Below the pieces are notes generated by a model, which saw nothing but the letters and a program-made list of their open reading frames with translations, had not been told where the DNA came from and ran no database searches. 64,000 nt of DNA from Candidatus Zixiibacteriota bacterium (GTDB taxonomy: Bacteria; Zixibacteria; MSB-5A5; GN15; FEB-12). Positions within the stretch are counted from its first letter, which is position 1. Every line of letters begins with the position of its first letter. The DNA lies in the NCBI GenBank assembly GCA_024276275.1, contig JAJRXM010000060.1, positions 1 to 64,000 on the forward strand, written 5' to 3'. Positions 45,569 through 56,122 of the stretch are shown piece by piece. The position numbers were made by a program, and so were the translations under genes.

Positions 45569-48122
45569 CCACCTTACTTATTTTGACTCTGTCGACTCTT
45601 CGTTTACGCATGAACAATGATGTAACTGGTGATGATTGGAAATTTCTCGGTACTAATAAAACATCTGAATCTAATGATTGTGATATTTTGACCGGTAGAA
45701 TTACTTTTGATACAATCGATTCAACTCGAATAGAGTCACCGTTTTTCATATTGTTTTTTGCTGCCAATTCTTCGGACATCATCAGATATGCTTCGGCGCT
45801 GAAGTTATTCAGCGATGGTGATTTTTCTGTTAAATAACCGGAATGATGGGCATCGTCTATGATGAAAATCGGAAGAGTATATTCGTCGATTATTTCTTCA
45901 GTTTGTGGTTTCATTTCGATAAAATCATCAGGGAATTGAATTACCGTATTCACCGCAAGACAATCAGCTAATTCTTTGTCAAGACTTTCAGAATCAAAGT
46001 TCGACTTTTCTAATTTTTCAGCAATCAGTCTTATAATTTCAAAGGCAGGTTTTGAGTCTGTATTTGGTTTGACCGCCTGTTTTGCTGTCTGGCATATTGA
46101 TTCTAAATTGATATAGTCACCTTCATACTCTGCCCAGCCTGACAGAGGTAGGACAACATCGGCAGATTCGGTAGTTTCAGTTTCAAAAAGGTCGCAGGCA
46201 ACCAAGAAATCAAGTTTGTCTAAACTTTCTTTGATAAATTCTTTGTCGGGATAGAGCATCATCGGGTTTGAGCCAAACACGAAAAGACCTTTAATCTCTT
46301 CTTTGCGTATATGTGCCATCATTTCGTCGGTATTACGAGGTTCAGATTCAGGATAGCCGTTAAAATTCTTTTTTAAGATTTCTTTTATCGGAGCAATCGG
46401 GTCAGGAAGCAGACCAAGTTTTTCGGCACCTTTTGAGTTGGCATAACGTGCCAGAATTGATATCTGACCTTTTGAACTAATACCAAAAAGTTTATTCATA
46501 TTCAACAGAGCAGCAGAAATAGCATCACGTGATTTTGAACGGGTTACAATTTCACCGATTAAGAAAGTAATATTTTTCCCGTCTGCTATAGAACGAGCCA
46601 GAACTCTTAAGTCTTTTTCATCAAGACCACAAAGTGCGACGGCATCTTTGAGAGTTGACGGCAGAACCTTTTTCAGATAATCATTTGCCAAGGCGGAGTC
46701 TACTACATTTTCTTCAATAGCGGCAAGACAAATTGCATTCACCGCAGATTCATCTGTTCCCGGATTATATACATATTCAATATTGGCAACATCGGCAGAT
46801 TTAACCGCATACGGCATGATTGAGTAAATTTTTGGATTTGTATTGTTATACGCTTTGCGAATTCGTAAGTATTCGTTTGGATGTTCATGAATTAAATCGG
46901 AACCAAAGCTCACGATAACATCGGAGTCATCTATAGCAGAAATAGAAAACGGCTGTGAACGTAAAACACCAAAAGGAGAATCAGGACTGCTCGGAAGCAT
47001 CCGATAGTCACCGCGGAAATCGATATTGTTAGATTTACAAACAGTACGAATCATTTTAGAAAAGCTATAGAGTGACCTGTTGTCAAGTGACGGAGAAATC
47101 AATCCTCCGATACAGACACCACCGACAGATTCTTTTATTTCGGTATATTTTTTAGCTATATAATCAATCGCTTCATCCCATGTCGCTTTGACCTGTTTTC
47201 CGTCTTTTCTGATTAAAGGAGTCTGCAAACGGTCGGGTGAATTTATAATCTGGTAGCCGTAACGGGTAATATCAGGAATCCATCCGTTGTCGATAGATTC
47301 GTTTTCTCTTGATGTTACTCTGAATATTTTATTTTGATGATCTTCTTTATAGAACGTACAATTTGTTCCTGAAGATGTAAAATTGCAAATTGACGGAGTT
47401 GTTTGAGTTAGCCATACTCTGATTTTATAACGCCAGTCAGAGTTTGTCAAAGCACCGACCGGGCAAATTTCGACTAGATTTCCTGAGAATGGATTATTAA
47501 CTTCACCACCCGGTACAGCATCTATTTGTGTAATGTTTCCGCGTTCAAATGCTCCTAAATCATATTCGCCAAAAGCATTTTTATTGGCACGAACACATTT
47601 GTAACAAAGGATACATCTATTTCTGTTGAGCATGATTTCAGGACCGATTTTCTTATCGTCAAACGTCGTAGTCATATCATCTTCTTTAAAACGATATTTC
47701 TTAAAATCATACCTGCTGTCATCAAACCCATGAGCAAAAGTCAGGTTTTGCAGGTCACATTCGCCACCCTTATCACAGGTCGGGCAATCAAGAGGATGAT
47801 TTATTAAAATAAATTCGATGACTGCTTTTCGTCCTTGTCGTACTTGGTCTGAATTTGTATATACAACCATACCTTCCATAGCATCAAGCATACATGAAAC
47901 CATCAGCTTTGGCATTTTTTCTACTTCGACATAACACATTCGACAAGCACCGACAGATTTTAACTGAGGATGCCAACAAAATGTTGGTATATGAATACCA
48001 ATATCACGAGCTGCCTGTAATACTGTGGTACCTTTCGGCACTGTTACAGACTGTCCGTCAATAGTAAATGTTACTGTCGGTACAGAAACGTTCGGTTGTT
48101 CTTTTTTCACAGCTTCAGACAT
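45561..48122 (-). CDS. nuoG: NADH-quinone oxidoreductase subunit G
   Basis: 853 residues. N-terminal [2Fe-2S] domain (FCWHPQLKSVGACRMCYVE), the His/Cys cluster N5 motif HPLDCPTCDKGGECDLQ, [4Fe-4S] motif CILCYKCVRAN and CPVGALT, then a molybdopterin-oxidoreductase-like domain that structurally supports the arm. In this domain DVIVSFGSDLIHEHPNE and DVVLPLSGWAEYEGDYINLE are typical. It lacks extra N7-type Cys in the region checked. Confidence 0.94.
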   Translation of the reverse strand: MSEAVKKEQPNVSVPTVTFTIDGQSVTVPKGTTVLQAARDIGIHIPTFCWHPQLKSVGACRMCYVEVEKMPKLMVSCMLDAMEGMVVYTNSDQVRQGRKAVIEFILINHPLDCPTCDKGGECDLQNLTFAHGFDDSRYDFKKYRFKEDDMTTTFDDKKIGPEIMLNRNRCILCYKCVRANKNAFGEYDLGAFERGNITQIDAVPGGEVNNPFSGNLVEICPVGALTNSDWRYKIRVWLTQTTPSICNFTSSGTNCTFYKEDHQNKIFRVTSRENESIDNGWIPDITRYGYQIINSPDRLQTPLIRKDGKQVKATWDEAIDYIAKKYTEIKESVGGVCIGGLISPSLDNRSLYSFSKMIRTVCKSNNIDFRGDYRMLPSSPDSPFGVLRSQPFSISAIDDSDVIVSFGSDLIHEHPNEYLRIRKAYNNTNPKIYSIMPYAVKSADVANIEYVYNPGTDESAVNAICLAAIEENVVDSALANDYLKKVLPSTLKDAVALCGLDEKDLRVLARSIADGKNITFLIGEIVTRSKSRDAISAALLNMNKLFGISSKGQISILARYANSKGAEKLGLLPDPIAPIKEILKKNFNGYPESEPRNTDEMMAHIRKEEIKGLFVFGSNPMMLYPDKEFIKESLDKLDFLVACDLFETETTESADVVLPLSGWAEYEGDYINLESICQTAKQAVKPNTDSKPAFEIIRLIAEKLEKSNFDSESLDKELADCLAVNTVIQFPDDFIEMKPQTEEIIDEYTLPIFIIDDAHHSGYLTEKSPSLNNFSAEAYLMMSEELAAKNNMKNGDSIRVESIVSKVILPVKISQSLDSDVLLVPRNFQSSPVTSLFMRKRRVDRVKISKVDA

Positions 48123-48125
48123 ATT

Positions 48126-49460
48126 TTATTTAAACTCAAAGTTTGATTTAACCATACATTTTTTGTGGTCAATATGGTACTGCCATTCATCGCGATACAA
48201 TCTTAAAGCTGACTGAATCGGCATAACGGCGGCATCGCCTAACGGACAGATAGTTCGTCCTAAGATATTACCACAAACTTCTTCAATTTTTTCTAAATCA
48301 CCTGTTTGACCTTGACCGGCTTCAATACGGTTAATCATCTGTTCAAGCCATCCGGTTCCCTCTCGACAAGGTGTACATTTTCCGCATGATTCATGACGGA
48401 AAAAATGTATCAGTTTTTTTATAACCCAGACAATGCAGGTATTTTCATTAAACACAATAATAGCACCCGAACCAAGCATGGAGTCTTTTTCCTGTAGTGA
48501 TTCATAGTCAAGTGCAACATCAATCATATCAGGTAATAACATCGGAGTTGAGGCTCCACCTGGGATAACACCTTTGAGAGGTACATCACCAAGCATCCCG
48601 CCACCATAGTCAGGACTATATATCATATCTTTTAAATTAAAGCCTAAAGGTACTTCAAAATTTCCCGGGCGATTTACATGACCTGAGAGTGAAAACAGTT
48701 TTGTACCTTTTGATTTTTCAGTACCTAAAGATGCGTACCACTCGGCACCCCGATTTATAATATGGGGAACGGCAGCAAGCGATTCTACATTATTTACAAT
48801 AGTCGGACAAGCATAGAGACCTTCAATAGCCGGAAACGGCGGACGCATTCTAGACTGTCCGCGTTCTCCCTCGATAGAGTTGAGTAAGGCTGTTTCTTCA
48901 CCGCAAATATAAGCACCTCCGCCGGTATGTACTATCATATCTAAATCATAACCAGAACCGTATATATTTTTTCCAAGGTGTCCTTTTGCGTATGCTTCTT
49001 CCATTGCTTTTTCCATTTTTTCGATACAATGGGTAAACTCGCCGCGAATATATATAAACATCAAATGACATCCGATAGCATAGGAACCTATAGCCATACC
49101 CTCGATAATAGAATGAGGATCCCGTTCCATGATAACTCTATCTTTACAAGTACCCGGTTCGGACTCATCGGCATTACAGCAAAGATATCTTGCTTTTGGA
49201 GAGTCTTTCGGAACAAAGCTCCATTTAAGACCGGTCGGAAATCCTGCACCGCCACGGCCGCGAAGTCCTGATTTTTTTATTGTTTCGATAAGGTCTTCTC
49301 TTGAGATCGAATCTAAAACTTTTTTCCACGCTTTGTATCCGCCACGTGAAACAAAAGTATCTATTTCACACTGTTTCGGGTCTTCAACATACTGAAACAG
49401 GTGTAAGTTTTCATCTTTGGCGGCGATATCCGCATTTGTTATAACGGGAGAATAATGCAT
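48126..49460 (-). CDS. nuoF: NADH-quinone oxidoreductase subunit F
   Basis: 444 residues. NADH and FMN-binding site GLRGRGGAGFPTGLKWSF, CNADESEPGTCKDR, the GAYICGEETALLNSIEG loop and the N3 cluster motif ESCGKCTPCREGTGWL. It is the entry point for NADH electrons and is shorter than the flavoprotein at 9-10.8 kb, without its ferredoxin domains. Start and nuoE stop overlap as TGATG. Confidence 0.96.
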   Translation of the reverse strand: MHYSPVITNADIAAKDENLHLFQYVEDPKQCEIDTFVSRGGYKAWKKVLDSISREDLIETIKKSGLRGRGGAGFPTGLKWSFVPKDSPKARYLCCNADESEPGTCKDRVIMERDPHSIIEGMAIGSYAIGCHLMFIYIRGEFTHCIEKMEKAMEEAYAKGHLGKNIYGSGYDLDMIVHTGGGAYICGEETALLNSIEGERGQSRMRPPFPAIEGLYACPTIVNNVESLAAVPHIINRGAEWYASLGTEKSKGTKLFSLSGHVNRPGNFEVPLGFNLKDMIYSPDYGGGMLGDVPLKGVIPGGASTPMLLPDMIDVALDYESLQEKDSMLGSGAIIVFNENTCIVWVIKKLIHFFRHESCGKCTPCREGTGWLEQMINRIEAGQGQTGDLEKIEEVCGNILGRTICPLGDAAVMPIQSALRLYRDEWQYHIDHKKCMVKSNFEFK

Positions 49461-49939
49461 CAGTCTTTTTTCGCCTTTAAATCATCAATTAAAGTATCTA
49501 ATTTTTGTGCATCGAGATTTTCATGGTAATCTAAATTCACCTGAACCATAGGTGCCGTAGAACAAGAGCCGAGACATTCGACAGCGATTAAAGAAAATTT
49601 GTTATCCGCTGTTGTCTCGCCTAGTTTTATATCTAATTTATTTTCTAGATGCTGAATCATAGAGTCAGAACCTCGTAAGGCACATGAGATATTGTTGCAT
49701 ACTTGCAGAAGGTATTTCCCTCTCGGTTTTTTTGGAAACATCGTATAAAACGTAGCTGCCTCGGCAATTTCGACCATAGGTACATCTATAATTTTAGAAA
49801 TCTCTTTATAGATTTCCTCATCGACATGCCCAACCTGACGATATGCAACAGTAAGAGCCGGTAGTATCGCCGATTTTTTACGAGGATACCGAACTGCTTT
49901 TTCTTTTATTTTTGTAATTGACCGTTCTGTTAAAATCAT
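49460..49939 (-). CDS. nuoE: NADH-quinone oxidoreductase subunit E
   Basis: 159 residues. Thioredoxin-like [2Fe-2S] protein with CNNISCALRG and ECLGSCSTAP ligand pairs (cluster N1a). Overlaps nuoD by four bases. Confidence 0.95.
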   Translation of the reverse strand: MILTERSITKIKEKAVRYPRKKSAILPALTVAYRQVGHVDEEIYKEISKIIDVPMVEIAEAATFYTMFPKKPRGKYLLQVCNNISCALRGSDSMIQHLENKLDIKLGETTADNKFSLIAVECLGSCSTAPMVQVNLDYHENLDAQKLDTLIDDLKAKKD

Positions 49940-51111
49940 CTGTCAACTTCTCCTAATACAATATCAATAGAACCGATAGCACAGACAACATCGGAAAACA
50001 TATTCCCTTCACACATCTTTGGTAGAGCGGCAAGATTAATAAATGAAGGAGTACGTACTCTTACCCGATGCGGTTTATTGGTTCCGTCACCTGAGATAAA
50101 GAAACCAATTTCTCCTTTTCCGGATTCAATGCCTTGATATACAGAACCGACAGGAGTTTTGAACCCTTCAGTAATCAATTTAAAATGGAAAATCATAGAT
50201 TCCATTTTATATAAAACATCTTCTTTTGGAGGAAGGACTATACCCGGAACATGTGCCCTATAGGGACCTTCCGGCATACCGTCAATAGCTTGCTGCATAA
50301 TTTTGAGTGATTGGCGAATTTCTTCAACACGTATAGTATATCGGTCATATGCATCACCGTTTTGTCCGACCGGAACTTCAAAATCAAAATTTTCATATCC
50401 GGTATACGGGTTTGCTTTTCGCAAATCATGCTTTACCCCAGAACCGCGAAGCATCGGACCTGAAAGTGACAAACTGATAGCTTCTTCTGCGGTAAGAACA
50501 CCGACACCTTTAGTTCTATTTATAAAAATTTCATTATTAGTAAGCAGAGTTTCGTAATCGTTTAAGCCGTTATTTATTACTTTAATAATATTACGGATAC
50601 CTTTTTCAAAATCTTTTGGAATATCTTGTGCAAGACCACCGATACGAATGTACGTAGTCATCATTCGCTGACCACCGCACGCTTCATACATTTCCACGAT
50701 AGATTCACGGTCACGGAATGCATATAAGAGCATTGACATCGCACCCAAATCAAGAGCATGTGTGCCAAGCCATACAAGATGTGAATTTATACGAGTTAAT
50801 TCAGCTAAACAAACCCTGACCCATTGAACTTTTTCGGGAATATCTATTTCCATTAGTTTTTCAACAGCTAAACTGAAACCGAGATTGTTTGACATAGGTG
50901 CGAGATAATCCATACGGTCTGTACATGGAAGAGCTTTATAATACAGCTTACTTTCCATTGTTTTTTCTATACCGGTATGCAAATACCCTAAAACCGGTTC
51001 AGCTTTAACAACAGTTTCACCGTCTAATTCTAAAATAACCCGCAAGACACCATGTGTCGAGGGATGTTGTGGTCCCATATTGAGAGTGACAGTTTTTGCC
51101 GTATTACTCAC
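49936..51111 (-). CDS. nuoD: NADH-quinone oxidoreductase subunit D
   Basis: 391 residues. GPQHPSTHGVLRVILELDGE, RIGGLAQDIP, GPMLRGSGVKHDLRKA and the C-terminal SIDIVLGEVDR match the 49-kDa/NuoD subunit that forms the quinone site with NuoB. Separate from NuoC rather than fused as in enterobacteria. Confidence 0.97.
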   Translation of the reverse strand: MSNTAKTVTLNMGPQHPSTHGVLRVILELDGETVVKAEPVLGYLHTGIEKTMESKLYYKALPCTDRMDYLAPMSNNLGFSLAVEKLMEIDIPEKVQWVRVCLAELTRINSHLVWLGTHALDLGAMSMLLYAFRDRESIVEMYEACGGQRMMTTYIRIGGLAQDIPKDFEKGIRNIIKVINNGLNDYETLLTNNEIFINRTKGVGVLTAEEAISLSLSGPMLRGSGVKHDLRKANPYTGYENFDFEVPVGQNGDAYDRYTIRVEEIRQSLKIMQQAIDGMPEGPYRAHVPGIVLPPKEDVLYKMESMIFHFKLITEGFKTPVGSVYQGIESGKGEIGFFISGDGTNKPHRVRVRTPSFINLAALPKMCEGNMFSDVVCAIGSIDIVLGEVDR

Positions 51112-51623
51112 TTTATCACCTCAGGCGGATCATCCAGATTCCAGGTAAACTTCGGTTGTTCCCATGTAAGAGTAAAATCTTTTCGCAAGGGGTGTCCGTC
51201 AAGTTCATCGGCAGTTAATATTTTGGTTAGGTTTGGATGACCTTCAAAAATAATACCCATCATGTCAAAAACTTCTCGTTCCATCCAGTCGGCACCATCC
51301 CATAAATCGACTAAAGATTTCACATTCGGGTTTTCACCGTCAAGCCGAACTTTTAAGAAAAAGCGGTATCTGTTGCTTATCGAGTAAAGATTATAAACAA
51401 CTTCAAATCTACCGTTTTTCTCTTCCTCGTGATTAAGCCAATCAAGTGATGTGATATCAGAAAGGAATTTGACATCAAGAGAAGAATCGGCAAGAAGTGC
51501 TTCACAAATCGCAAACAAAGATTCCGGTTTGATGTAATAGGAAACATCACCACGGAACTTATCTTCCTTAATGACAGCATCTTTGAAATTATTGTTAAAA
51601 AATTCTCTTAGTTTATCTTCCAT
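51108..51623 (-). CDS. nuoC: NADH-quinone oxidoreductase subunit C
   Basis: 171 residues. The 30-kDa subunit motif ADWMEREVFDMMGIIFEGHPNLTKIL is followed by GHPLRKDF. Overlaps nuoD by four bases; the 46-base gap to nuoB contains nothing notable. Confidence 0.96.
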   Translation of the reverse strand: MEDKLREFFNNNFKDAVIKEDKFRGDVSYYIKPESLFAICEALLADSSLDVKFLSDITSLDWLNHEEEKNGRFEVVYNLYSISNRYRFFLKVRLDGENPNVKSLVDLWDGADWMEREVFDMMGIIFEGHPNLTKILTADELDGHPLRKDFTLTWEQPKFTWNLDDPPEVIK

Positions 51624-51669
51624 ATAACCTTGTACTAAAATTCACAAACAATTTATTAAAAAAAACAAA

Positions 51670-52173
51670 TTATGCTAGTTTACGACCCCACTCAGGACGG
51701 TCATCTTTAACAGATTCTTTTTCTACTTTTTCAAACAGGGTCATTATACCGTTCATAAGCTGTTCCGGTCTCGGCGGACATCCCGGAATAAAAATATCAA
51801 CCGGAATAATTCTGTCAACTCCCTGTATTAAGGCATAGTTATTAAAAACACCGCCGCAAGAAGCACAGGCTCCCATAGAAATAACCCATTTTGGATTCGG
51901 CATTTGTTCATAAAGAGTTTTAACAACCGGAGCCATTTTTACAGAGACCCGACCGGCAACAATCATCAAATCTGCCTGCCTGGGTGACGGTCTCATTACT
52001 TCCATACCGTAACGGGCAACATCAAAATGCGGTCCAAAGGTGGATATCATTTCGATTGCACAGCAAGCAAGTCCAAAACCGAGCGGCCACATAGAACGTT
52101 TGTGTGCCCAGTTGACCATTTTGTCTAATGATGTTAAAATTATCGAGTCAGGTATTTTTTCTTCTAATCCCAC
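51670..52173 (-). CDS. nuoB: NADH-quinone oxidoreductase subunit B
   Basis: 167 residues. GLACCAIEM with the tandem Cys, GACASCGG and [10 protein letters not shown] supply the ligands of cluster N2, the last before quinone. Overlaps the end of nuoA by 10 bases. Confidence 0.97.
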   Translation of the reverse strand: MGLEEKIPDSIILTSLDKMVNWAHKRSMWPLGFGLACCAIEMISTFGPHFDVARYGMEVMRPSPRQADLMIVAGRVSVKMAPVVKTLYEQMPNPKWVISMGACASCGGVFNNYALIQGVDRIIPVDIFIPGCPPRPEQLMNGIMTLFEKVEKESVKDDRPEWGRKLA

Positions 52174-52520
52174 TTGAGGGCTCCTCTACCGAGTACATAA
52201 AAATATCCGACCAACAAGATGACTACAAATACACATATTTCAATCAAGCCAAACATTCCTAATTCCCTTGCTATCACAGCATATGGGTATAAAAATATAA
52301 CTTCTATATCAAAGATAATAAATAAAATTGCAACGAGAAAGAATTTGACCTGTACCGGTTCTTTTGTAGTACCAACCGGGTCAACTCCGCATTCATAAGG
52401 TTCTGTCTTTTTCCCAAGTTTAGTTCTTTTGCCGATATTAGCAGATAAGAACAGAAAAACGCCTGACAAAGCAAAGCCGATTGCCATTAACAAGAGTATA
52501 GGGAAATATGTTTCAAACAC
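52164..52520 (-). CDS. nuoA: NADH-quinone oxidoreductase subunit A
   Basis: 118 residues, three membrane helices. YECGVDPVG and [21 protein letters not shown] are the NuoA signature. It starts at GTG 52520 with AGAGG ten bases upstream and is first in the operon (A-B-C-D-E-F-G-H-I-J-K-L-M-grx-N). Confidence 0.95.
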   Translation of the reverse strand: MFETYFPILLLMAIGFALSGVFLFLSANIGKRTKLGKKTEPYECGVDPVGTTKEPVQVKFFLVAILFIIFDIEVIFLYPYAVIARELGMFGLIEICVFVVILLVGYFYVLGRGALKWD

Positions 52521-52550
52521 TATTATGATACCTCTTTAAATAATTTCCCA

Positions 52551-52579
52551 ACTTTAGCGAATATCAGCTAACTTGTCAA
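52551..52579 (-). promoter_or_regulatory. Sigma-70-type promoter of the nuo operon
   Basis: On the minus strand TTGACA (52579-52574), a 17-base spacer and TAAAGT (52556-52551), about 31 bases before the nuoA GTG. The rest of the 202-base gap to the upstream gene shows nothing else clear. Confidence 0.6.
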
Positions 52580-52722
52580 GGTTTTATTACATGAAAGATG
52601 ATATAATTATTAAAGCATCATTTAACTCTTGATTATGTTCTAAATCAGTGGGGTAAGGATGGATATGACAATTAATAATTTGAGACCTTGTGAATTTTAT
52701 AATTATAATCAATAAAGAGCTA

Positions 52723-53127
52723 TTACTTGATATTTATCTTAAAATTATTGTAAATCAGATTATTATTATTAAATTGTTCAAAGATATTTTCATCAAATCG
52801 CCCATAAGCTGTTGAAGAACCTGCCGCTAAGAGAGTCTTTTGAAAAAAATCAAACTTAAACCATCCCCCACCTTTTATACCCAATGTTTCATCGTCAACG
52901 TTATATAAGTCTGGTTGGCGTTGCCATTTAGAACTGATATTTCTATCTAAACAAAACTTTTCTACCAGTTTAGCATGATAATTATATGAGTGTAATGACC
53001 CAAATATGAGAAAATTCTCAGTTTCATTAGCAAGCAGTACAAATTTACAATCTAATGTAGTTTGCATTTTTTCCGCTTGTTTAAAGATTTCTGTATCTGT
53101 AAGCAGATTAATAGTTGTAAGTTTCAT
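52723..53127 (-). CDS. Janus/PHPT1-like small protein
   Basis: 134 residues from the ATG at 53127; the open frame upstream overlaps the previous gene and is not used. The C-terminal GGGWFKFDFFQKTLLAAGSSTAYGRFDENIFEQF resembles the Janus/Ocnus fold of 14-kDa phosphohistidine phosphatase, whose usual pattern is GGG...VYGYS..FG.ADH, although the catalytic His cannot be placed. Residues 1-90 do not match anything recognised. It is the last gene of a long operon, 5 bases after the PHP-domain gene. Confidence 0.55.
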   Translation of the reverse strand: MKLTTINLLTDTEIFKQAEKMQTTLDCKFVLLANETENFLIFGSLHSYNYHAKLVEKFCLDRNISSKWQRQPDLYNVDDETLGIKGGGWFKFDFFQKTLLAAGSSTAYGRFDENIFEQFNNNNLIYNNFKINIK

Positions 53128-53132
53128 AAATT

Positions 53133-54176
53133 TTACGTGACTCGGATATGATTTGAAAAGATCCAGCCCCTTTTCCCTTTCCATGCTTCAATGCGGTAAA
53201 TACCGCTTTGAAGGTCCCTGTATTCAAAAGAATCTGTAATGGTTTCTAAAATATATTTTCCGTTATGTACTAACTTAATTGTAGCCTTTGACGGTAATTT
53301 TGCTACTAAAACAGCATTATCAGTTTTTGTCAGAGTTCCTCCTGTTATTACTTTTTCAGAACTGTTTTTGGCATAAAATTCAAAATTATCGGCATTACCC
53401 CATCTTGTATTTGAAATATACACTCGACAATCTAAAATAGCATCATAAAATTGTTTTTTAGCAATTTCAAAATCATCAGACATCTTTTCAGATAAAATAA
53501 TATGAGTTCTCAAACATCTAAAATGTACTTTATAAGGAAAAATCTCAATTGTAAGAGGTCCTATATGCACCGGAAAGGCATGAGCATCCACTCCGGCAAT
53601 TCCGACCATCTTTGATTTTATATTATAGTCATCCCATATTTTTAAAATTCTGTCAGTCGGTCCGATCATAGATTTTCTCGGTGAAAGCGACATAGGGATT
53701 TTGTTATACTTAGTCAGTTTCTCCATCCATTCAGACATTTGGTTCCATAGTTCGATACCGTTAAACCCTACAGCATTCCAATCTCTCCACGGATATGGCG
53801 GAAATTCAGAAATATGGCTTCTTATTTCATCAGGATGAGCCAAAATGCCTAAAGCGTTATCCTCTGCCCCGGCGGCAACATATTCGGCCACTTTCATTTC
53901 AGTCGGATAAACTTTTGGAGAATCAAATAAAAGATAATGATGTTCATCAGCTTCATCGTTATGTTCATAACCTATCACAACCAGCATATTATCATAAAGC
54001 CCTTCATGACCGTTTTCACGATTTGAAAGAGTCATGTGATCGGCAAACATCATAAAATCAAGTTTTGCTTCTGAACCGATTTTTATAACATCTTCAATTT
54101 TTTTTGTACCGTCCGATTCAGTAGTATGAATATGAACGGCACCGGAATATTGATAATAATCACCGACTTTATGCAT
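53133..54176 (-). CDS. PHP-domain metal-dependent phosphoesterase (CehA/McbA-like)
   Basis: 347 residues. PHP metal motifs: SGAVHIHTTESDGT near residue 10, MFADHMTLSNRENGHEG around 60, LGILAHPDEIRSH around 115 and AGVDAHAFPVHIG. A C-terminal beta-rich stretch (about 265-345; ATIKLVHNGKYILETITDS, YRIEAWKG) resembles the tail of CehA/McbA-type proteins. Likely hydrolyses an organic phosphate or related ester. Overlaps the MFS gene by 8 bases. Confidence 0.78.
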   Translation of the reverse strand: MHKVGDYYQYSGAVHIHTTESDGTKKIEDVIKIGSEAKLDFMMFADHMTLSNRENGHEGLYDNMLVVIGYEHNDEADEHHYLLFDSPKVYPTEMKVAEYVAAGAEDNALGILAHPDEIRSHISEFPPYPWRDWNAVGFNGIELWNQMSEWMEKLTKYNKIPMSLSPRKSMIGPTDRILKIWDDYNIKSKMVGIAGVDAHAFPVHIGPLTIEIFPYKVHFRCLRTHIILSEKMSDDFEIAKKQFYDAILDCRVYISNTRWGNADNFEFYAKNSSEKVITGGTLTKTDNAVLVAKLPSKATIKLVHNGKYILETITDSFEYRDLQSGIYRIEAWKGKRGWIFSNHIRVT

Positions 54177-55494
54177 TATTGCCCTCTGTTTGATGTGTCG
54201 GAACTTTTTGGAAAATATACAATCCGACAGCCATCATGAAAACTAATGAAATAATTCCTGCCTTATACGGTAAACTAACCTGAGAAGCCTCACTTAGTTG
54301 TAAAAGTTCTCCTGTTTTCTCTCCGAGAAAGCGGTTTGCATTAAATAAGTAAACAACCGTTGTCCATACCAAAGGTCCGATTACAGCCGCAGCACGACCT
54401 GAGAGAGAAAACAGACCGAAGAATTTTCCCAGCTCATCATGAGGAACTAACTCTGCAAGCATCGGACGGCTGGTAGTCCAAAGACCGCCCAGCAAGATAC
54501 CGACAACAGAACCTAAAATCCAAATCACTATCGGACTATCGGTCATAACAAGACAAATTAGTGCTACAATCCATGCTAATATAATATAGTGTAACATTTT
54601 TTTCAAAGAGTAATATTGAGCTATTTTACCGAGTATAAATGAACCTGCCACCGCAGAGATAGTTGAAATTATCAAAAATTGTGTAATCTCTGCCTCTTGA
54701 AAGCAAATTACGATAGAACAATAAATTCCTATATTTAAAATTACGGTAGTAACGGCATCTTCGAAAAAATAATCGGCAGTCAAGAAACGCAACACACCCG
54801 GATATTTTTTGGTCGACCTGACCGCGTTCCATACATCTTTATACCCATCAGCCAAACTAACTTTCCGAATTACTTTGACCTCTTTTTCTTTTACCGTTAA
54901 AAAGAGAGGAATTGCAAAAAGAATAAATAAAAATGCAGTCGGTAAAAACGATGCGGACTTTCCACCTCCGTCTAAAAATGGAATATCAATACTAAACACA
55001 GAGCCGGTTACAAAAGGGAGTACAATAAGCATTCCGACAACCGAACCGATATATCCCATGGCAACCCCGATACCAGATACAAATCTGGCGTCTTTCCCCT
55101 CGGCAACTGAATAAAGCAGAGCATTATAAAAAGGTTGTCCTGCTTCATACGTAAAATTTGATATAATAAATAAGAGTATTAGAATATAGAACATTGATAC
55201 CGGTACAAATGCCATCAGTCCTATTGAGATACAACAGGTTATAGTGAATAAAAAGAGAAATAATTTTTTCTTTGTAGAATGGTCAGAAATTGCTCCTAAA
55301 GCAGGAAGTAAAATCGCCGCCAATAACATTGACAAAGCATACGGTATATCAAAATACCTGTCATCTTTCCCTAAATCTTCTATGATATATCTTTTTAAAT
55401 AGAGCGAAATGATATTCATAGAAAAGATAGTATTTGCAAAGTCATACATTGACCAACCGATAATATCTTTTCTAAAAACAGATTTCTGAGACAT
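54169..55494 (-). CDS. MFS transporter, UMF1/Atg22-like
   Basis: 441 residues from ATG 55494, with twelve membrane helices. FRKDIIGWSMYDFANTIFSM is the N-terminal signature of the UMF1/vacuole-effluxer-like MFS family; LPALGAISDHSTKKKLFL is the cytoplasmic loop. Related yeast proteins export amino acids from the vacuole; substrate here is unknown. An ATG at 55515 overlaps the HD gene and is less likely. Confidence 0.83.
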   Translation of the reverse strand: MSQKSVFRKDIIGWSMYDFANTIFSMNIISLYLKRYIIEDLGKDDRYFDIPYALSMLLAAILLPALGAISDHSTKKKLFLFLFTITCCISIGLMAFVPVSMFYILILLFIISNFTYEAGQPFYNALLYSVAEGKDARFVSGIGVAMGYIGSVVGMLIVLPFVTGSVFSIDIPFLDGGGKSASFLPTAFLFILFAIPLFLTVKEKEVKVIRKVSLADGYKDVWNAVRSTKKYPGVLRFLTADYFFEDAVTTVILNIGIYCSIVICFQEAEITQFLIISTISAVAGSFILGKIAQYYSLKKMLHYIILAWIVALICLVMTDSPIVIWILGSVVGILLGGLWTTSRPMLAELVPHDELGKFFGLFSLSGRAAAVIGPLVWTTVVYLFNANRFLGEKTGELLQLSEASQVSLPYKAGIISLVFMMAVGLYIFQKVPTHQTEGNNA

Positions 55495-55498
55495 AGAA

Positions 55499-56059
55499 TC
55501 AGATTCCCAATTCATCAGAAATTGTGAGCATTCCGTCTCTGACCATCAGAAGGAATCGGTCTAATTCAAGGCCTAAATTGGCACAAGCAGCCATATTTTC
55601 TCTTGTTGCTCCGGCGGCAAACCTTTTTTCTTTGAACCGTTTGAGTAGAAATTTTGAATCCAATGCTGCCAATTTTTTTTCTGGATGCATCAGAGCACAG
55701 GCCACCAGAAAACCGGTTGTCGGGTCTACCGCATACAACGCCCAATCAAGTTTTGAAGCACAGGGAATATGACCTGGATGGGCATGTATAGCATGCATCA
55801 TTTCATCAGGTAGATTATATTTTTTTAACCATTCTGCCGTTACATAGGTATGCCGTGGTTCATCATTTTTGGTTTCATTGTAATCAAGATCATGCAATAG
55901 TCCCGTCAAGCCCCAGTAATCGACATCTTCTTTAAAATAATCGGCTACCTTTCGCATCCCTGCCTCGACAGCTATGATATGTTTGAGTAGATTATTGACG
56001 CCAATCTTTTCAACCACCATTTGATAAGCATCTTCTCTTTGGATAGGTAAGTCTGACAT
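55499..56059 (-). CDS. HD-domain hydrolase
   Basis: 186 residues. The HD pattern is seen as H...HD...H: HIIAVEAGMRKVADYF, GLTGLLHDLDYNE and HAIHAHPGHIP. Such proteins are metal-dependent phosphohydrolases acting on nucleotides or similar; the C-terminal half matches stand-alone HD proteins annotated as hydrolases. Lies in the operon just upstream of the MFS gene (4-base gap). Confidence 0.82.
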   Translation of the reverse strand: MSDLPIQREDAYQMVVEKIGVNNLLKHIIAVEAGMRKVADYFKEDVDYWGLTGLLHDLDYNETKNDEPRHTYVTAEWLKKYNLPDEMMHAIHAHPGHIPCASKLDWALYAVDPTTGFLVACALMHPEKKLAALDSKFLLKRFKEKRFAAGATRENMAACANLGLELDRFLLMVRDGMLTISDELGI

Positions 56060-56122
56060 GACAAAACATAACTCATACGCTTGTTTGATGTCAAGTAATA
56101 TAGGTAATTAGATTTTGCTGCC